Below are positions 49,295-61,942 of a stretch of DNA of 64,000 nucleotides, piece by piece. The translations under genes and the position numbers were made by a program. Origin of the DNA: Rhinopomastus cyanomelas (Eukaryota; Chordata; Aves; Bucerotiformes; Rhinopomastidae); NCBI GenBank assembly GCA_013400115.1, contig VXBP01000285.1, positions 693,204 through 757,203 on the forward strand. The letters are read 5' to 3'. Every line of letters begins with the position of its first letter. The stretch's first letter is position 1. Below the pieces are notes generated by a model. That model was not told the DNA's origin. It saw only the letters and a list, made by a program, of their open reading frames with translations, and ran no database searches.

Positions 49295-49732
49295 TGATGA
49301 GGTGCTGGAGCAAGTGCAACAAAGGGCATCAATGCTGGTGAGGGACCTAGTCAACAAGGCTTATGAGGAGCAGCTGAGGGAGCTGGGGTCTGAGGAAAGA
49401 CCCTATTGCCCTCTACAGCTCCTGAAAGGACATTGTAGAGATGTGAGTGCTGGTCTCTTCCTGCAGGTAATTAGAACAAGAGGCAACGGCCTCAAGCTGC
49501 ACCAGGAGAAGTTTAGGCTGGACATTAGGAAAAAAAAATTTACTGGAAGAGTGATCAGGTCTTGCAACAGGCTGCCCAGGGAGGTGGTTGAGTCACCATC
49601 CCTGGACGCGTGCAAAGATCATTTAGACATGATACTTAAAGGTATTGTCTAGCGGTGAATGTGGTAGAACAGGGTTATTGGTTGGACTCCATGATCTCAA
49701 AGGTCTTGTCAACCTGAATGTCTCTGATTCCA
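49295..49732 (+). mobile_element. CR1 LINE 3' part, sense, older subfamily
   Basis: Sense ORF2 C-terminus: decayed VLEQVQQRAS, an RLRELG-type region and aggacattgtagagatg, then the 3' UTR ending ttggactccatgatctcaaa and tctctgattcc. The subfamily is the same as the SINE-split copy at 19932. A short deletion shortens the ELGL-to-RPYC region. Confidence 0.9.
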
Positions 49733-49742
49733 AGACTTAGGC

Positions 49743-49819
49743 ACCTATTCATTGATAACTTGGATGAGGTATTAGGGTGCACTGTCAGCAAGTTTGCTGA
49801 TGACACAAAGCTGGGTGGT
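49743..49819 (+). mobile_element. CR1 RT core fragment, sense
   Basis: About 77 bases encoding an LIDNLDEVLGCTVSKFADD-type segment, i.e. the catalytic FADD box of CR1 RT with its flanks. It stops exactly where an antisense CR1 3' end starts at 49820. Confidence 0.85.
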
Positions 49820-49964
49820 ATCATAGAATCATAGAATCCTTAGGGATTGGAAGGGACCTAGTCCAATCCCCCCTGACACAGAAGGATCACCTAGACCAAA
49901 TCACACAGGAATACATCCAGGTGGGTCTTGAACATCTCCAGTGAAGGAGACTCCACAACCTCCC
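49820..49964 (-). mobile_element. CR1 3' end, antisense, inserted between two sense pieces
   Basis: tcatagaatcatagaatcct, gggattggaagggacctagt, then cacctagaccaaatcacaca and gactccacaacctcccc. It is 145 bp long and is followed at once by a sense CR1 body. Its inverse occurs in the sense copy at about 50405-50555. Confidence 0.92.
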
Positions 49965-50555
49965 CTGCCAACAGCATCCTGGGGTGGATCAGAATGGGGG
50001 TGGTTAGCAGATCTAGAGAGGTTCTTCTTCCCCTCTACTTTGCACTGTTGAGACCACAGCTGGAGTATTGTGTCCAGTTCTGGGCTCCTTAGTTCAAGAG
50101 GGATGTGGAGCTGCTGGAAGGAGTCCAGCATAGATCAGCAAGGATGATGAAGGAGCTGGAGCACCTCCCTTATGAGGAGAGGCTGAGGAAGCTGGGTCTA
50201 TTTAGCTTGGAGGAGACGGAGGGGTGACCTCATTAACGTCTATAAATATGTAATGTCAGGAAGCTGGAGCTGGGCTGTTCTCAGTGTCAACTAGTGATAG
50301 GACATGGGGCAGTGGGTGTAAGCTGGAACATAGGAGGTTCCACAAAAATACGAGAAAGAACTTCCTCACAGTGAGGGTGACGGAGCACTGGAACAGGCTG
50401 CCCAGGGGAGGTTGTGGAGTCTCCTTCACTGGAGATGTTCAAGACCCACCTGGATATGTTTCTGTGTGGCTTGGTCTAGGTGATCCTACTGTGTCAGGAG
50501 AATTGGACTTGATGATCTTTCAAGGTCCCTTTCAATCCCTCATGATTTTATGATA
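49965..50555 (+). mobile_element. CR1 LINE 3' part, sense, young subfamily
   Basis: Sense from the segment encoding ANSILGWIRMG to the 3' end (ggtccctttcaatccctca). It contains the 5-base deletion in the FSLE region (ttagcttggaggagac) that is also present in the copy at 55421-56613. The later C-terminal frame (HWNRLPRGG) carries a frameshifting extra g near 50405. Confidence 0.92.
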
Positions 50556-53500
50556 TCAGTTTACCTGTAGGTGAACATAAGCACTGGAGATAAAAAATAC
50601 CACATCCTGGCAACATAAACTGGAATTTGCAAGTTACCGCATGTGATGTGCCTGTAGTCCCAAATGCAAGAACGCCTCAGTGACAGAAGGTACTATGTGA
50701 CTAGTGATTGCCTGAGTTGGATCAAGTCGCTTTTCACTTGCATCTCAGACAGCATGGCTTGTTTTTGAGAGCACAGACTATTGCTACCACCTTTTTTGGA
50801 TGTCTTAGCCTCCTCAGACAGCAGAAAGCCCAAGTAGAGTCAATCAGGACACAGCCTGTACATGCAATCAGTCTGGACAGGATCCATAGGCACAACGGGT
50901 CCAGCCACAGGGTAGGGACAAAGCACACCACAAACATTTGCTAATGCTGGCTCTGAGCACTTCTGAAATTAAGCCAAGTAATTCCTGAGTGTCCTGGCTC
51001 CTCAGCTCCACAGACAGTAAATAATATTTAGAAATGGTACCCTAAAGACAGCACTTGGCCTTAAAGAGTCCAGTTTTCTGATAAAATCTTGAGATGCACC
51101 AAAGGTCACAGAACATAGACCTTCTTGTTTACATCCCCTCCTTACATGCATCACAGCGTCTTAAGCTCCTTAAAAAAACCTGCTTCTCTGGCCTCCACCC
51201 CTCCCCAAACACATATCTTCTAAACTCACTGTGAAAATCACTCTGAAACATGGCCTGCTGCTGTAATAACATTTAAAAAACAACCACGGGAATCACTACT
51301 GATTAAAGCCCAGCCCCACAATGGGGATCATTTTCAGAATATGAAGTTATCTATCGTTACGTATATGCAATATTTACCTTTTTAATATATATATAAATAA
51401 ATACATATCATACATATTGCCCAATTCCATCATGTGGTGAACAAGTACTTCTGCCATAAGGGAAAGTCAGCAGCACGAGGCTGCACAGCACCATGTTCTG
51501 CTTTATATGCACGGATCCCAGCATCAAGGCAGATGGAGGGACCAGTTGTGTTAAGCCCAGGTGATTATGTCACAGGTTTCGGGGTTTATTTTAGGTTTTC
51601 TTTACCAGCAAACTCTCCATTAACTTTTCTGAGAACAGAAAGCAAAAGGAGAGGAATTTGTGAAGTGGGTAGCCCATATGGCTGATAGTGAGTTAATCTG
51701 CGTCTAAGCAGCAGGTAGCATGAGCCAGGCTGTCTGTTGGCGTTGTTACTAACCTAGGGGCAGATCATGGAACAGCAGGGAAGAGGATAAACGCAGCCTA
51801 CAAATACAGTCAGGAATGTGGCAGGAAATTATTTTTGAAAACATAGTCTGAAGCATAATAGCAACGATCAGACAGTCAGACCACGTGTATGAAACCTATC
51901 TGGACTCGGGGCACACGACAGGAGTGCGCACAAGCACGTGACAGAACAGATTGGGGATATACGCCTGTGTCCATATATGTAAATTAAAAACATACACTTC
52001 TCACATAAAAAGTACATGTACATGAGGGTGTTTTTAGACAAACTGCTTTCCACCCAAGCTCAAAGCGAAACAAGAATAATTGATTTGGTGATGCTTCATG
52101 CAAACCATCTGCCAACAGCTTTATAAAATTATGGTAATGCCATAAAATAACAGGTAGAATTAGCAGAAACTAGGAGGTTCAGGCAACAAAAGAAATTTTG
52201 AAAAGCAAAAATATAACGAGGGAACAAGGTCATAAGAACAGCATGGGAGGAAGCCTTTGCACTCCCACTACAGACTGGGACACTGTGCAGGGAGTGATGT
52301 ATGACAGAGAGCCAAGAATCAGGTGGCACAGAGGGATACAACCTGAAGCAGATTTGTAGGGCAGAACAAAATAAGAATCAAATCTAATTACATTTTCTAA
52401 TTTAATTTTGAAAATATCACTCAATACTAATTGTGAAGTTTTCTCCCAATTCAAGATTATGATTAGAGTGCAAATAATCATCTAGACTGGAATTCTAGAC
52501 TGGAATACTATTTTTTGGAGTTAACACTTGCTCAGCACTGGCAAAACGTCAGATAACATTAACACTCCAGCTGCCACCACTTTAAGATGAGAAGCGGCAA
52601 ACACTGGACAAGGTAACCAATACAACACCACATGGCCGGATAATCTGCCCTTATTCTGAGAAGGAATGAAAATATCACTTAGCCCCACAACTTGTCATCT
52701 TCTGTGCCACCAGAGGATGTTCAGTAAAGAATGCAGGAGCAGGGTTGTACCTCAGCTACATACATTTTTAGTCACAAGGAATTTGCAGCTCAGGGACTTC
52801 TAGCAGCATTGCCTTTGTATTTGGTGCTAGCAATTACTGCACTAGCCGAACTTGTGCTTTAGCTTCAGCAAAGAACAGCCCTCTTTACTGACTGTAACAA
52901 ATTGCAAGACAGTTCAACACAGAGGGAGATCCCCAGAACTTCCCATCACAGGCAAGAGATATTCCTTCCTAAACTTAAGCTCCAGAACAACTCAGTCATG
53001 AGACGTGTCCTCTGTATTACATAGCACACAACAGGAAAGGCAGAGCCACATGTTATAAAAACTCCAGCACATACCACATGACTAATAGAAAAGAAGCAAT
53101 AAGGAACTATCTTCATACAATGACTCTGAGCAACCACTTGGAAATGCATATTTTTCCAAAAGTGGCAAATTTTTGAAACCCGACTGCAAAAGGAAGGCTG
53201 CTCTTTTAAATGGGAAAAATATCTATGAGGTACCTGAGCTCTCAAAACAGATGCTTGTGTCACAGGTGAGCACTAGAACATCCTTCAGGCCAACACACAA
53301 AATCACAAAGCAGGGAAGCTTTTACAGACAGAAAATTTTGGGATTAATGCCAATGCCCAAAATCTTACGATGACAGTAGTGCCAGCCTCATCCCAAACAT
53401 CAGAGAAGCATGCCTCACGAGTGCAGTACCTTCCTAGCTAATTAGTGCAGCTACACACTACTGGAGATGGCAGTCAACACAAATCTTGTTTCTTATCCTT

Positions 53501-55420
53501 AACCATCAGACAGTCACATAGATTACATGTCTCCAAAAGACTATGTGTTAAGTGTCTTCTGACTTTTAAGCTGTGTATGGGACTTAAGCAAATTAACGGC
53601 TGTTGAACATTCTTTGCCTCCAAAGGGCTTTCCATTAGTCCTCAAGTTCTCTCTTCTCTTCTTCAGATTCAGGTGTCCTTCACACAACCTCTGCAGCTCC
53701 TTACCTTTAATTCGTACAATCTTTGTCTAGCTCTACCCTAGACCTGCAGAGTGATCTCAAAGATCATCAAGATCACAAAAACTGCCATACTGCTCTTAAA
53801 CTCAGTGCAATATTTCTTCTATACGAGCTCAAGTACAAGAAAATTCTTTTGTTTCCTTCATTTGTTCTTCTTCCTTAACTTCAGGTCCTGCAACAGGTAA
53901 AACTACTTCTCTGTGCTGAGATCCTCAAGTTTCACGCGAATCAAGACAGAAGGCACTCTGCAGAGGGCTTGATGCAACTGTGTGTGCCAGTCCTGGTATC
54001 ACTGGGAAAAAGTTTGACCTTGTGGGCAAATTACATTGTCAGGTATCTCAGCTGAGCAGCTGGCATTGCTCAAAGGGAGACAACACAGAGATCCCCAACA
54101 CTTCCATACTGACGGTATAGCTTCTATCTCTGACTGGCCAAAGTGCTTTTCGCTGCTCAGTTCTTTAAACCACAAATGGAAGACTGTTGAGTTAACAGGG
54201 AGGTTTTTGCATGCTAATTAAGTCACACAAAACCCCATTGTCTGTGTCCAAGGCTGGGTCACACACTGTTGTTACAAAGCTTTTGTAACTCTACTAATGC
54301 CTTTAATGTAAGCTCCTATTAATTGTATATTCAACTTAATTCCTCAACTCAGTGCTACTGGATTGCACTGGCCAGGCAGCTGACTGTAATTACAGCATGC
54401 TTACGGTGTGCTTAACCCGCATTTATAAACCATGTTAATTCTCATGATTCTGTTTTAATTTGGTGCAGGACTGACAGCCTTTTGATTTTACTCCACCGAT
54501 CAGCTCTGGCATGAGTGGTAGTCAGGCACACACACCAATTTGACCAGTTAGTGTGATTCTCTCTTGCTCTGGAAGCAGGTGACAGAGGATTCATCCTCCC
54601 TTCAGCACCTAGAACCACACTATCAGCTGTCTGCGAGCCATCTTCTTTTCTTGTACACTAGAAATATTTTATCTACAGAGCACAGACCCTGTTAGAAGGA
54701 AAAAGCAGGAGCCCAGGGCAATGCAAGAGTTCCCACGATCACCATGGCTGCTGAGGGTTCTACAGCCTTTGAAACAGAGTTTCCCTGTCTATGAAGTCAC
54801 ATACTTCCAAGTCCCTGTGCAACTTTTCAGCAATTCTAGAAGTTCTGCAAAGTATTTCCTCAATTGCTTCAGAATAGCCTTACACTGCATCTGCAGATCA
54901 AGGGAAAGACCACTTTGCCCACTGGCCTTTCTTGCCTGGACTGAAAAGCACAGAGAAGCACTGATAAGTGTGTTGCATAAAGCTGAGAAGAAGCCAATGC
55001 CCAATACCTCATTTACTCACTGGCTGTCAGCCCACACGAATTGCCATTTTGGAACAACTTAAGAGCACTGAGGCATGTAGGTCTTCCTGGTGCCACTGCC
55101 ATGAGTTGTAACAGGATCAGGGCACACACTATTTATGTGTATAGAGGACAAGATGGGGTGGGCCACGCAGAACTCACTTGAAGCTTCAGGATAACAACCA
55201 TGGCTTGGCTGTACTCAGCACCATCTCAACCTTCCTGACACTTCAATTAACAAGCAGTGTCTACCTACAAAAATTCCCCTGGCTCACAAATTCTCTTCAG
55301 TGCAGGTTCTGTTTTACCTTTTCTCCCCATCTCCTTCTCTTGGTTGTTCATGAAATAATAACGAGAGGAAGTCAAATGAGGAGACCCTCCAAACATCAGT
55401 GATTTTGATACCATGAAAAA
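50556..55420. other. unique non-coding stretch
   Basis: Contains an AT tract near 51383-51410, a 13-bp tandem duplication (tctagactggaat twice, 52481-52506), and a candidate conserved non-coding block at about 54230-54480. No repeat element or gene recognised. Confidence 0.4.
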
Positions 55421-56613
55421 AATCACAGAATCCTTAGGGATTGGAAGGAACCTCAAAAGATCATCTAGTCCAATCCCCCTGAAACAGCAGGATCATCTAG
55501 ACCAAGTCATACAGGAACACATCCAGGCGGGTCTTAAACATCTCCAGTGAAGGCGACTCCACAACCATCCCGGGCAGCCTCACTGTGAAGAAGTTCTTTC
55601 TCATATTTATATGGAACCTCCTATGTTCCAGATTACAACCATTGCCCCTTGTCCTATCACTAGATGACACTGAGAAGAACCTGGTTCCAGCATCCTGACA
55701 CCCACCCTCACATATTTATAGACATTAATGAGGTCACCCCTCAGTCTCCTCCAAGCTAAAGAGACCCAGCTCCCTCAGCCTCTCCTCAGAAGGGAGGTGC
55801 TCCAGCTCCTTCATCATCTTTGTTGCCCTACGGTGGACCCTCTCCAGTAGCTCCACATCCCTCTTGAACTGAGGAGCCCAGAACTGGACACAATACTCCA
55901 GCTGTGGTCTCACAAGGGCAGAGTATGTGTGGAGAAGAACCTCTCTAGATCTGCTAACCACCCCCATTCTGATCCACCCCAGGATGCTGTTGGCCCTCTT
56001 GGCCACAAGAGCACACTGCTGGCTCACAGTCATCCTGCTGTCCAACAGGACCCCAAAGTCCCTTTCTCCTAAACTACTCTCCAACAGGTCAGTCCCCAGC
56101 CTATACTGGTACCTGGGGTTGTTCTTGCCCAGCTGCAAGATTCTACACTTACCCTTGTTATACTTCATTAAATTTTTCTCTGTCCAGCTCTCCAGCCTGT
56201 CCAGGTCTTGTGGAATGGCAGCACAGTCTGCTGGGTTGTTGGTGACACCACCCAGCTTTGTGTCATCAGCAAACTTGCTGACAGTGCATGCCAATCCCTC
56301 ATCCAAGTCATCAATGAATAGATTGAACAGGACTGGTCCCAGCACTGATCCTTGGGGCACTCCACTAGATACAGGCCTCCAACCAAACTCTGTCCCATTG
56401 ACCACTGCTCTCTGGCTTCTACCCTGCAGCCAGTTCAGGATCCACCTTACTACCCGAAAATCTAGACCACACTGCCTCAGTTTGGCTGCGAGGATGCTGT
56501 GAGAGACTGTGTCAAATGCGTTACTCAAGTTGAGATAGACCACATCCACCGCCTTGCCATCATCTAGCCACCTGGTTATGCCTTCATAAAAGGCTATCAG
56601 GTTGGTCAAGCAT
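55421..56613 (-). mobile_element. CR1 LINE, antisense, longest and best-preserved copy
   Basis: About 1.2 kb from a standard 3' end (cacagaatccttagggattg) back through the ORF2 C-terminus, thumb and RT palm to the SCLTNLIAFYEG segment at 56613, where it is 5'-truncated. A ~25-bp deletion lies near 55580 and a 5-base deletion near 55750. It lacks the endonuclease and ORF1, so it cannot move by itself. Confidence 0.95.
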
Positions 56614-56651
56614 GAAAGTAACGTGGTGCCTGGTCTGAAGATATTTAACAA
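55734..56651 (-). pseudogene. CR1 ORF2 reverse-transcriptase fragment, 305 open codons
   Basis: This would be the RT of a LINE, which copies element RNA into DNA at the cut target. The first ~12 codons lie outside the CR1 match, so the Met start is accidental. From there the order is SCLTNLIAFYEG (13-24), motif A VYLNLSNAFDTVS (38-50), SGVPQGSVLGPVLFN (96-110), the catalytic FADD box (127-130), and a DSRMTVSQQCALVAKRANSILGW region (205 on). It ends LGLFSLEETEG then stop, where a 5-base deletion shifts the frame about 80 codons before the usual C-terminus. Motif A has Asn where other copies have the catalytic Asp (YLDFSKAF in the 37.4 kb copy), so the enzyme would be inactive even if made. Truncated, and not a host gene. 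Confidence 0.93.
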
Positions 56652-56699
56652 AGGTATCGAATATGGAAAGGATTGCTGAAAGAGGAAAGGGTATTAATC

Positions 56700-56870
56700 T
56701 TACGCTGAAGGAGCACGGGACACAAGGCAATGGATTTGCACTGCAACAAGGATGGTTTAAGTTGCACATCAAGAAAAATCTGCAGGTAGGTACAGCGGCA
56801 TACTGGAATTGGTTCTCTCTTTTAAGAGCTGGTTAGACAAACACCTCTCAGGCACAGCTTAGGTAAGAAA
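56700..56870 (+). mobile_element. possible ancient CR1 relic, sense
   Basis: gacacaaggcaatggatttg, then gcaacaaggatggtttaagt and cacatcaagaaaaatct follow the CR1 RGNG-to-RKNFF segment at low identity, with a further tail-like acaaacacctctcaggca. It is much more decayed than its neighbours; it could be an older CR1 or L2-like relic. Confidence 0.4.
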
Positions 56871-59739
56871 CAGCTTATTTCAGGCCATGAAGACAGACCT
56901 AATGTCTCCCCAGGATTTAATGCAGCCATCTCTTCTATAATTCTTTTAACCTTTACATAACCTTTTTTTAAGTGTCTGACTTTTTCTTTTATTAGCTTTT
57001 CCTTCAGCAGAAGTAGTTTTAAATGGTTATTGTGGATATGTTATGTGGTTATGTGGCTCTTATTGTGGATATGGCAATATCCAATATTTCTCTTATTCAT
57101 GGCTCCTCTCTTGAAAGAGATAGAAGTAAAAATCCCTCTATTTATTCATGCAAATACTCCAATAAATATTTTAAATCAAATTGTTCTTTGAACCAAAATG
57201 AATTTACATAGAAAACACAAACTTAAAAAAAAATATTTCTTTTTAATGTTAGGTTCTCAATGAAAACATTCAGCATTTTAGAAAACCTTCTTAAAGGTCT
57301 CTTTCAAATGTGAATCTGTGATTTAATATTTTCTCCTGCCTTTTCACAACACATAGTGACATTCTGGCCTCATTAACACTTCATCTTGATTTCTTTACTT
57401 TTGAAAGATGATTACAAAATTTTCAGAAAACAAGAGCAAGCAGAATGGACTGGAAGTGCTTCTATTTTACACTAGACTACGTACACGAACACATGTTTAA
57501 ACACATGTGCCAGTAATAATACCTCAAATTCATTAATTCAGAACTTGCTTAATCTCTGTTTAACAAAACCCAAACGGGAAAGCCCACTGTCCCCAAATGC
57601 TGCTCTGCCTTCATCCCAACAGGTGGGCTCTGGACTTCTCTGTAGATGTGATTATTGCTGTCCTTTCTCTCAGGGCCATTCTCTTTATGCAAGATCCCTC
57701 ATTAGCCTCATCCCCGGTGGGGAGCTGACATCCAATTACTGAGCTGACAGTCCTTTGGTGCCTCCCCACTACTACTCCAAGGCTGTGTTTACAAACACAG
57801 GCTGTTGCACCCACAAGGGCGGGGAAGTTGAAAGTCCCCCTGCCAGGCCAGTTTGTTCAAAATCTTCAGAGCCCTTTAAACAATACCTTTGTATGGTAAA
57901 GATGGGACATATTGCTTGCAGCAGGACACAAGCCATCCTAAAGGCTACATCTGCGTTTGGCGGGAAAGGGAGCAGCAACCGGTATCAAAACAGGAGCATT
58001 GTGACACAGATCCAAGTTTCAGCTGGGAAGCCAAAGGAAATTAGCAGACAGGCAACTATCATTGAATTCTCTGTGGGAACACACCCCAAGAGTTTGTCCA
58101 TAGCAATGTAAAGCTCTCTTAGACAAACAAACAGGCTTTTGAGTATAAAATTACAGGTGTAGCAATAGTTGTGCACCAGGAGACAAGTCACTCTATTAAC
58201 GCATGTAGTAAAGATGTTCCAAGTGCCCTACCATGCTTCAACAGGAACATGGTGTTACCTGCAGAAAACACAAGCTTTCACTTTGCAGGGACCCACCACC
58301 AAGTGTCTCTGCCTTTGGTCTTTACGCACTGGTCTCATTCACTTGCACTAGGAGACCTGTTTAGACTTTTCCCCTTTTTGGCCAGCTCCAGAGAAAATAA
58401 GGTTCCTGGAAACCATAATCACGGCTACCTAATTTCCACTTGGCATCAGCTTAATCAAATAAACCAAGTTCCTACTTGGATAGTCTGTCCTGGAGCAACA
58501 GCTTCCAACTATGGTCAGAAAAGCAGCTCCTAACTTTGCAGCTAGGGCATCTCCCTGGCAGCGAGCCCAAAACTGGACTTCACATGTTCCTGCATACTTA
58601 CAGCATCTTTACTCTAAATCATAATCTTCACTCCCAGCTCCCTTCTCAAGTTAGATACAAACTCACCAGCTGACAAAGAGACTTTCAAATCAGCCCAATT
58701 CCTTTGAATTTTCACAAACAGAACACAGTCTCATCTTCTGAATTAAGCCGCACTTGCCACAAACCAAAGCAGTGGCTGTTTTTCACTGTCCCACACTGCT
58801 TCACTAAGTAAAGAACAGAGACCAATTCCAAGGGATGCAGACACAGGCATCTCAGTAAGAACTATTCCCTCATAGCAGGCAACACTTTCAGCCAGAGAAG
58901 GTCCCCACAGCAAACAAAAAACAAGGCTTTGGCCAGAAATCCACATAAGAGCAGCTTTAATGGCCTGATATGATCCCTCCAATGCCTTCTTTACACGACG
59001 GTTAACTAAAGATTATCGTCTTAATACCCTTGAATCTGTGGTACAAGTTGTCTCAGTGCTTCCACCCCATAGCAGTGCTGTCAGCCACCTCCATAGCAGC
59101 ATGAGATCTCACAGGTCTTCCATTCACCTACAGCTGCAGCATCCTCTCACAGAAGGTGATAAGAAATAGCTGAAGGACAGCAGGCACTTATCCTCAAAAG
59201 TCATTTCTGCTCCAACCACACAGCTTAAAGCACAGACACTGCTAAGAGCTGTTGCTGTAACTAGGTGAATTATATTCCAAACTGTTGCGTACAGATTGAA
59301 TTTAGCCACCAATAAGCCGTTCTTGTTTACTACATTCTAGGAGCAGCGATGATAACTGTCATGTGCATTATAGTATGACACCAGAGGCACAAGCCAGCCC
59401 ACACAGTGGTTCCTGACAGAATGTGAGCCATGTCGCTCTGTCCCATGCCCAGGGCTCTGCTCCAGCTGCAGCCTGCTCATAGCAAAATGCAGAGTTCTTT
59501 TCCAATTTATTTCATGCTGCCCAAAACCTGTCTCAGGCAAGTTATGAAACACTCCAGGAACAGCAATTCCATAATGTCTCTATCTTGTCCCGTTTGGATT
59601 TTTTCTCCCCTCATATCTAGTTATAGTACAATGTCCAAGCTTTTGACCACTCCGAGTCCACTCACTGTTCATGGATGAGGGAGTTGGCCTCTGCCTTCTC
59701 TACAGTCCTGCATGACAGCAGAAGACTGCCACCAGACTC
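56871..59739. other. unique non-coding stretch
   Basis: Imperfect internal repeats of ttattgtggatatg at 57025-57080, and AT-rich around 57160-57260. The block 57640-57960 has mixed GC and looks unique. No gene recognised; the 120-codon frame at 58171-58533 has no known motif. Confidence 0.4.
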
Positions 59740-60005
59740 CCTTTTCTAAGCTGTGCAAGCCCACCTCCCTCACTCTCACATGCTCCAGCCTCTTAACCAG
59801 CTTAAAGGCCCTCCAGCTAGATTCTATGGTTCATCAACAACTTTCATGCACTGTGAAGACCAAAACTAGGAGCACATCTCCAGATGGAGCTTCACCAGGG
59901 CCTACTTGAAGCCATTAACAATCTCCCTCACCCTGATGACTATGGCCTTGCTAATGCATCCCAGTAGGCAGATAGCCTTCTCTGTCCTGAGAGTTCTAAC
60001 ATTAC
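59740..60005 (-). mobile_element. ancient CR1 relic, antisense
   Basis: Weak but ordered matches: ctcacatgctccagcctctt, aaaggccctccagctaga, ggagcttcaccagggcct, ccctcaccctgatgacta and ctaatgcatcccagtagg. They follow the antisense CR1 ORF2 order, with many substitutions and small deletions. It is older than the other copies in the window. Confidence 0.6.
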
Positions 60006-61415
60006 TTGTCTGTTGGCTGTGTCAAACCATTAATCTCTGGAGTTCTTTCTGCTACCTATCATCAAAATCATTCTTTCTATGCTCTGCGTTTCCAGTTAAG
60101 CAAACCATAAGAACTTTAAAATTGTTTTAAACAGCAAAATGCCCATTTTCCTTGGACATCATGTATGCCCAAGAAGAATAACAGCCTCTAACTACACTGT
60201 TTTGAACCCTGTGGCACAGCCCAATTCACTTGTGAAAGACCAACAGATGGACAAAAAGAGGCACCCTCCTCCTCCCTCCTTCAGCTGGTTTCCTGTGCCC
60301 AGACTGTACATGCTGACCACTTGGTGCAGACAAAATCGCAGTCCACCATGATGATCTTTCTAACAAGTTCTCTCTATCTCCCTTCTTGCTCTTCTGGCAG
60401 TCACACTCTCCTCTAAATTTTCCCCTAATTAATTCCATATTCACCAGTTAAAATCTGCAGGGACCTCTCAGACATCCCTTGTTCCTTTCTGTATGGACCC
60501 TCTGAGTCCCCAGTGTAAGCCACTGGTAAAAAGCTGACATCTGTGCGGCAGCTCACAGGCTGCAATTTCAGGTACAGCATGTGTTGCACCTTGAACTACC
60601 ATCTCATTTCAGACCCCACCATTGAGACCAATTAAGGACAGAGCATGCAAGGAGCTGACCGAGTGCCACGTGGTGACTATAACCACAAGGACTTAAAGAC
60701 CACAAATCTGTTATTACCAAGCTGTTCTTGACAGCAGCATGCTGCCATCTGACAAAAAGAATAGATTAGGATCAATCAAGTCTCCCTGTGGCTTGTCAGT
60801 GGGACTTTGGACCACACCTTCCACCCAAAACTTTCCTTTTCTCCTCCTTCTGAACACCTAGCCAGCTCCAGGCTAACAAGGTGGCTGCTGAGTCAAGCAT
60901 GAGCTGAACCATATGTTCATCATTAGTTAACTTCTTGCTTTGTCGCTAGAGGCACTATCAATAAATCGGCGACAGCCCGGAGTGGCCTTAGGAGATGCAA
61001 CGAGTAACCCCCAGCCAACCCTGAGCCCTCCCCTCCACACGGGCGACTGGCCATATTCCATTCCAGCTGCGGCATTGTGTGGTGAATTAACTTTACCCTC
61101 AATTTAAAAAGACAGCATGAAATCAAAAGAGACTTGAGAAAAAGCATGAAGGGAAAGAAAGAGAGAGGAAGGGGTGTGAGGAAAGGGAAAAGTCCTAGAG
61201 CAGGTCAACTCAAAATCTGGTGACTGACAGTCCACAAGGACAGGCCCACTTAACCCATTGCTGCAAGACTGCTTGTTGGCAGCACCTTAACTTTCAAAGC
61301 CATTCTGCCTCTTACTTGCCAAAGGATTCTTGTTACACTCTGAAGGGGGGAACCCACTCACATAATTGTTTATAAACTACACAAATATATTGCTAAGTAA
61401 CAGCCTAGACAGCCA
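60006..61415. other. unique non-coding stretch
   Basis: A mild CpG cluster lies at about 60943-61045. Purine-rich at 61130-61190. No gene or repeat recognised. Confidence 0.4.
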
Positions 61416-61942
61416 AAGGGAGGTTCTCCTCCCCCTCTACCCTGGTTAAGCTGCACCTTGAACAGTGCGTTTAGTTCTGGGCTCCCCAGTTCAAGAGGGA
61501 CAGGGAGCTACTGGAGAGCATCCAGTGCAGAGCAGCTACCATGACATGGGGCTGGAGCATGTTCATAATGAAGAGAGGTTGAGAGGCCTGTGTCTGTCTG
61601 ATCTGGACAGGAGGAAACTGCCAAGAGATCTCAAATACGTATCAGTATCTAAAGGGTGAGTATCAGGATCATGGGACCAGGCTGTTCTCAGCGGGCAATG
61701 AGTTTAACCTAAAGCAGAGAAGGTTCAATTAAAATATAAGGAAAACCTGTTTTACAGTGAAAGTAGCAGAGAACTGGAACAGGTTGCCCAGAGAATTTAG
61801 GGAGTCTCCTTCTCTGGAGACATTAAAACCTGTCTGGACATGTTCCAGTGTGATCTGCTCTAGGAGAACTTGCTCTGTCAGGGCTGATGATCTCCAGAGG
61901 TCCCTTCCAACCCCTACCACTCTGTAATTCCATGATTCTATG
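61416..61942 (+). mobile_element. CR1 LINE 3' part, sense, old
   Basis: Sense copy from ctacc-ctggttaagctgcacc and tctgggctccccagttcaag, through an EERLRGLCLSDLDRRKL-like frame to agaggtcccttccaacccct and ccatgattctatgg. Frame breaks are numerous. The wording of its 3' UTR differs from the young subfamily. Confidence 0.9.

Noticed and set aside
55927..56502. 191-codon plus-strand frame
   Set aside because: Shadow of the antisense CR1 RT on the opposite strand; no protein family.
55734..56651. Host protein-coding gene of 305 codons
   Set aside because: The whole frame after the first dozen codons is CR1 reverse transcriptase, truncated and frameshifted.
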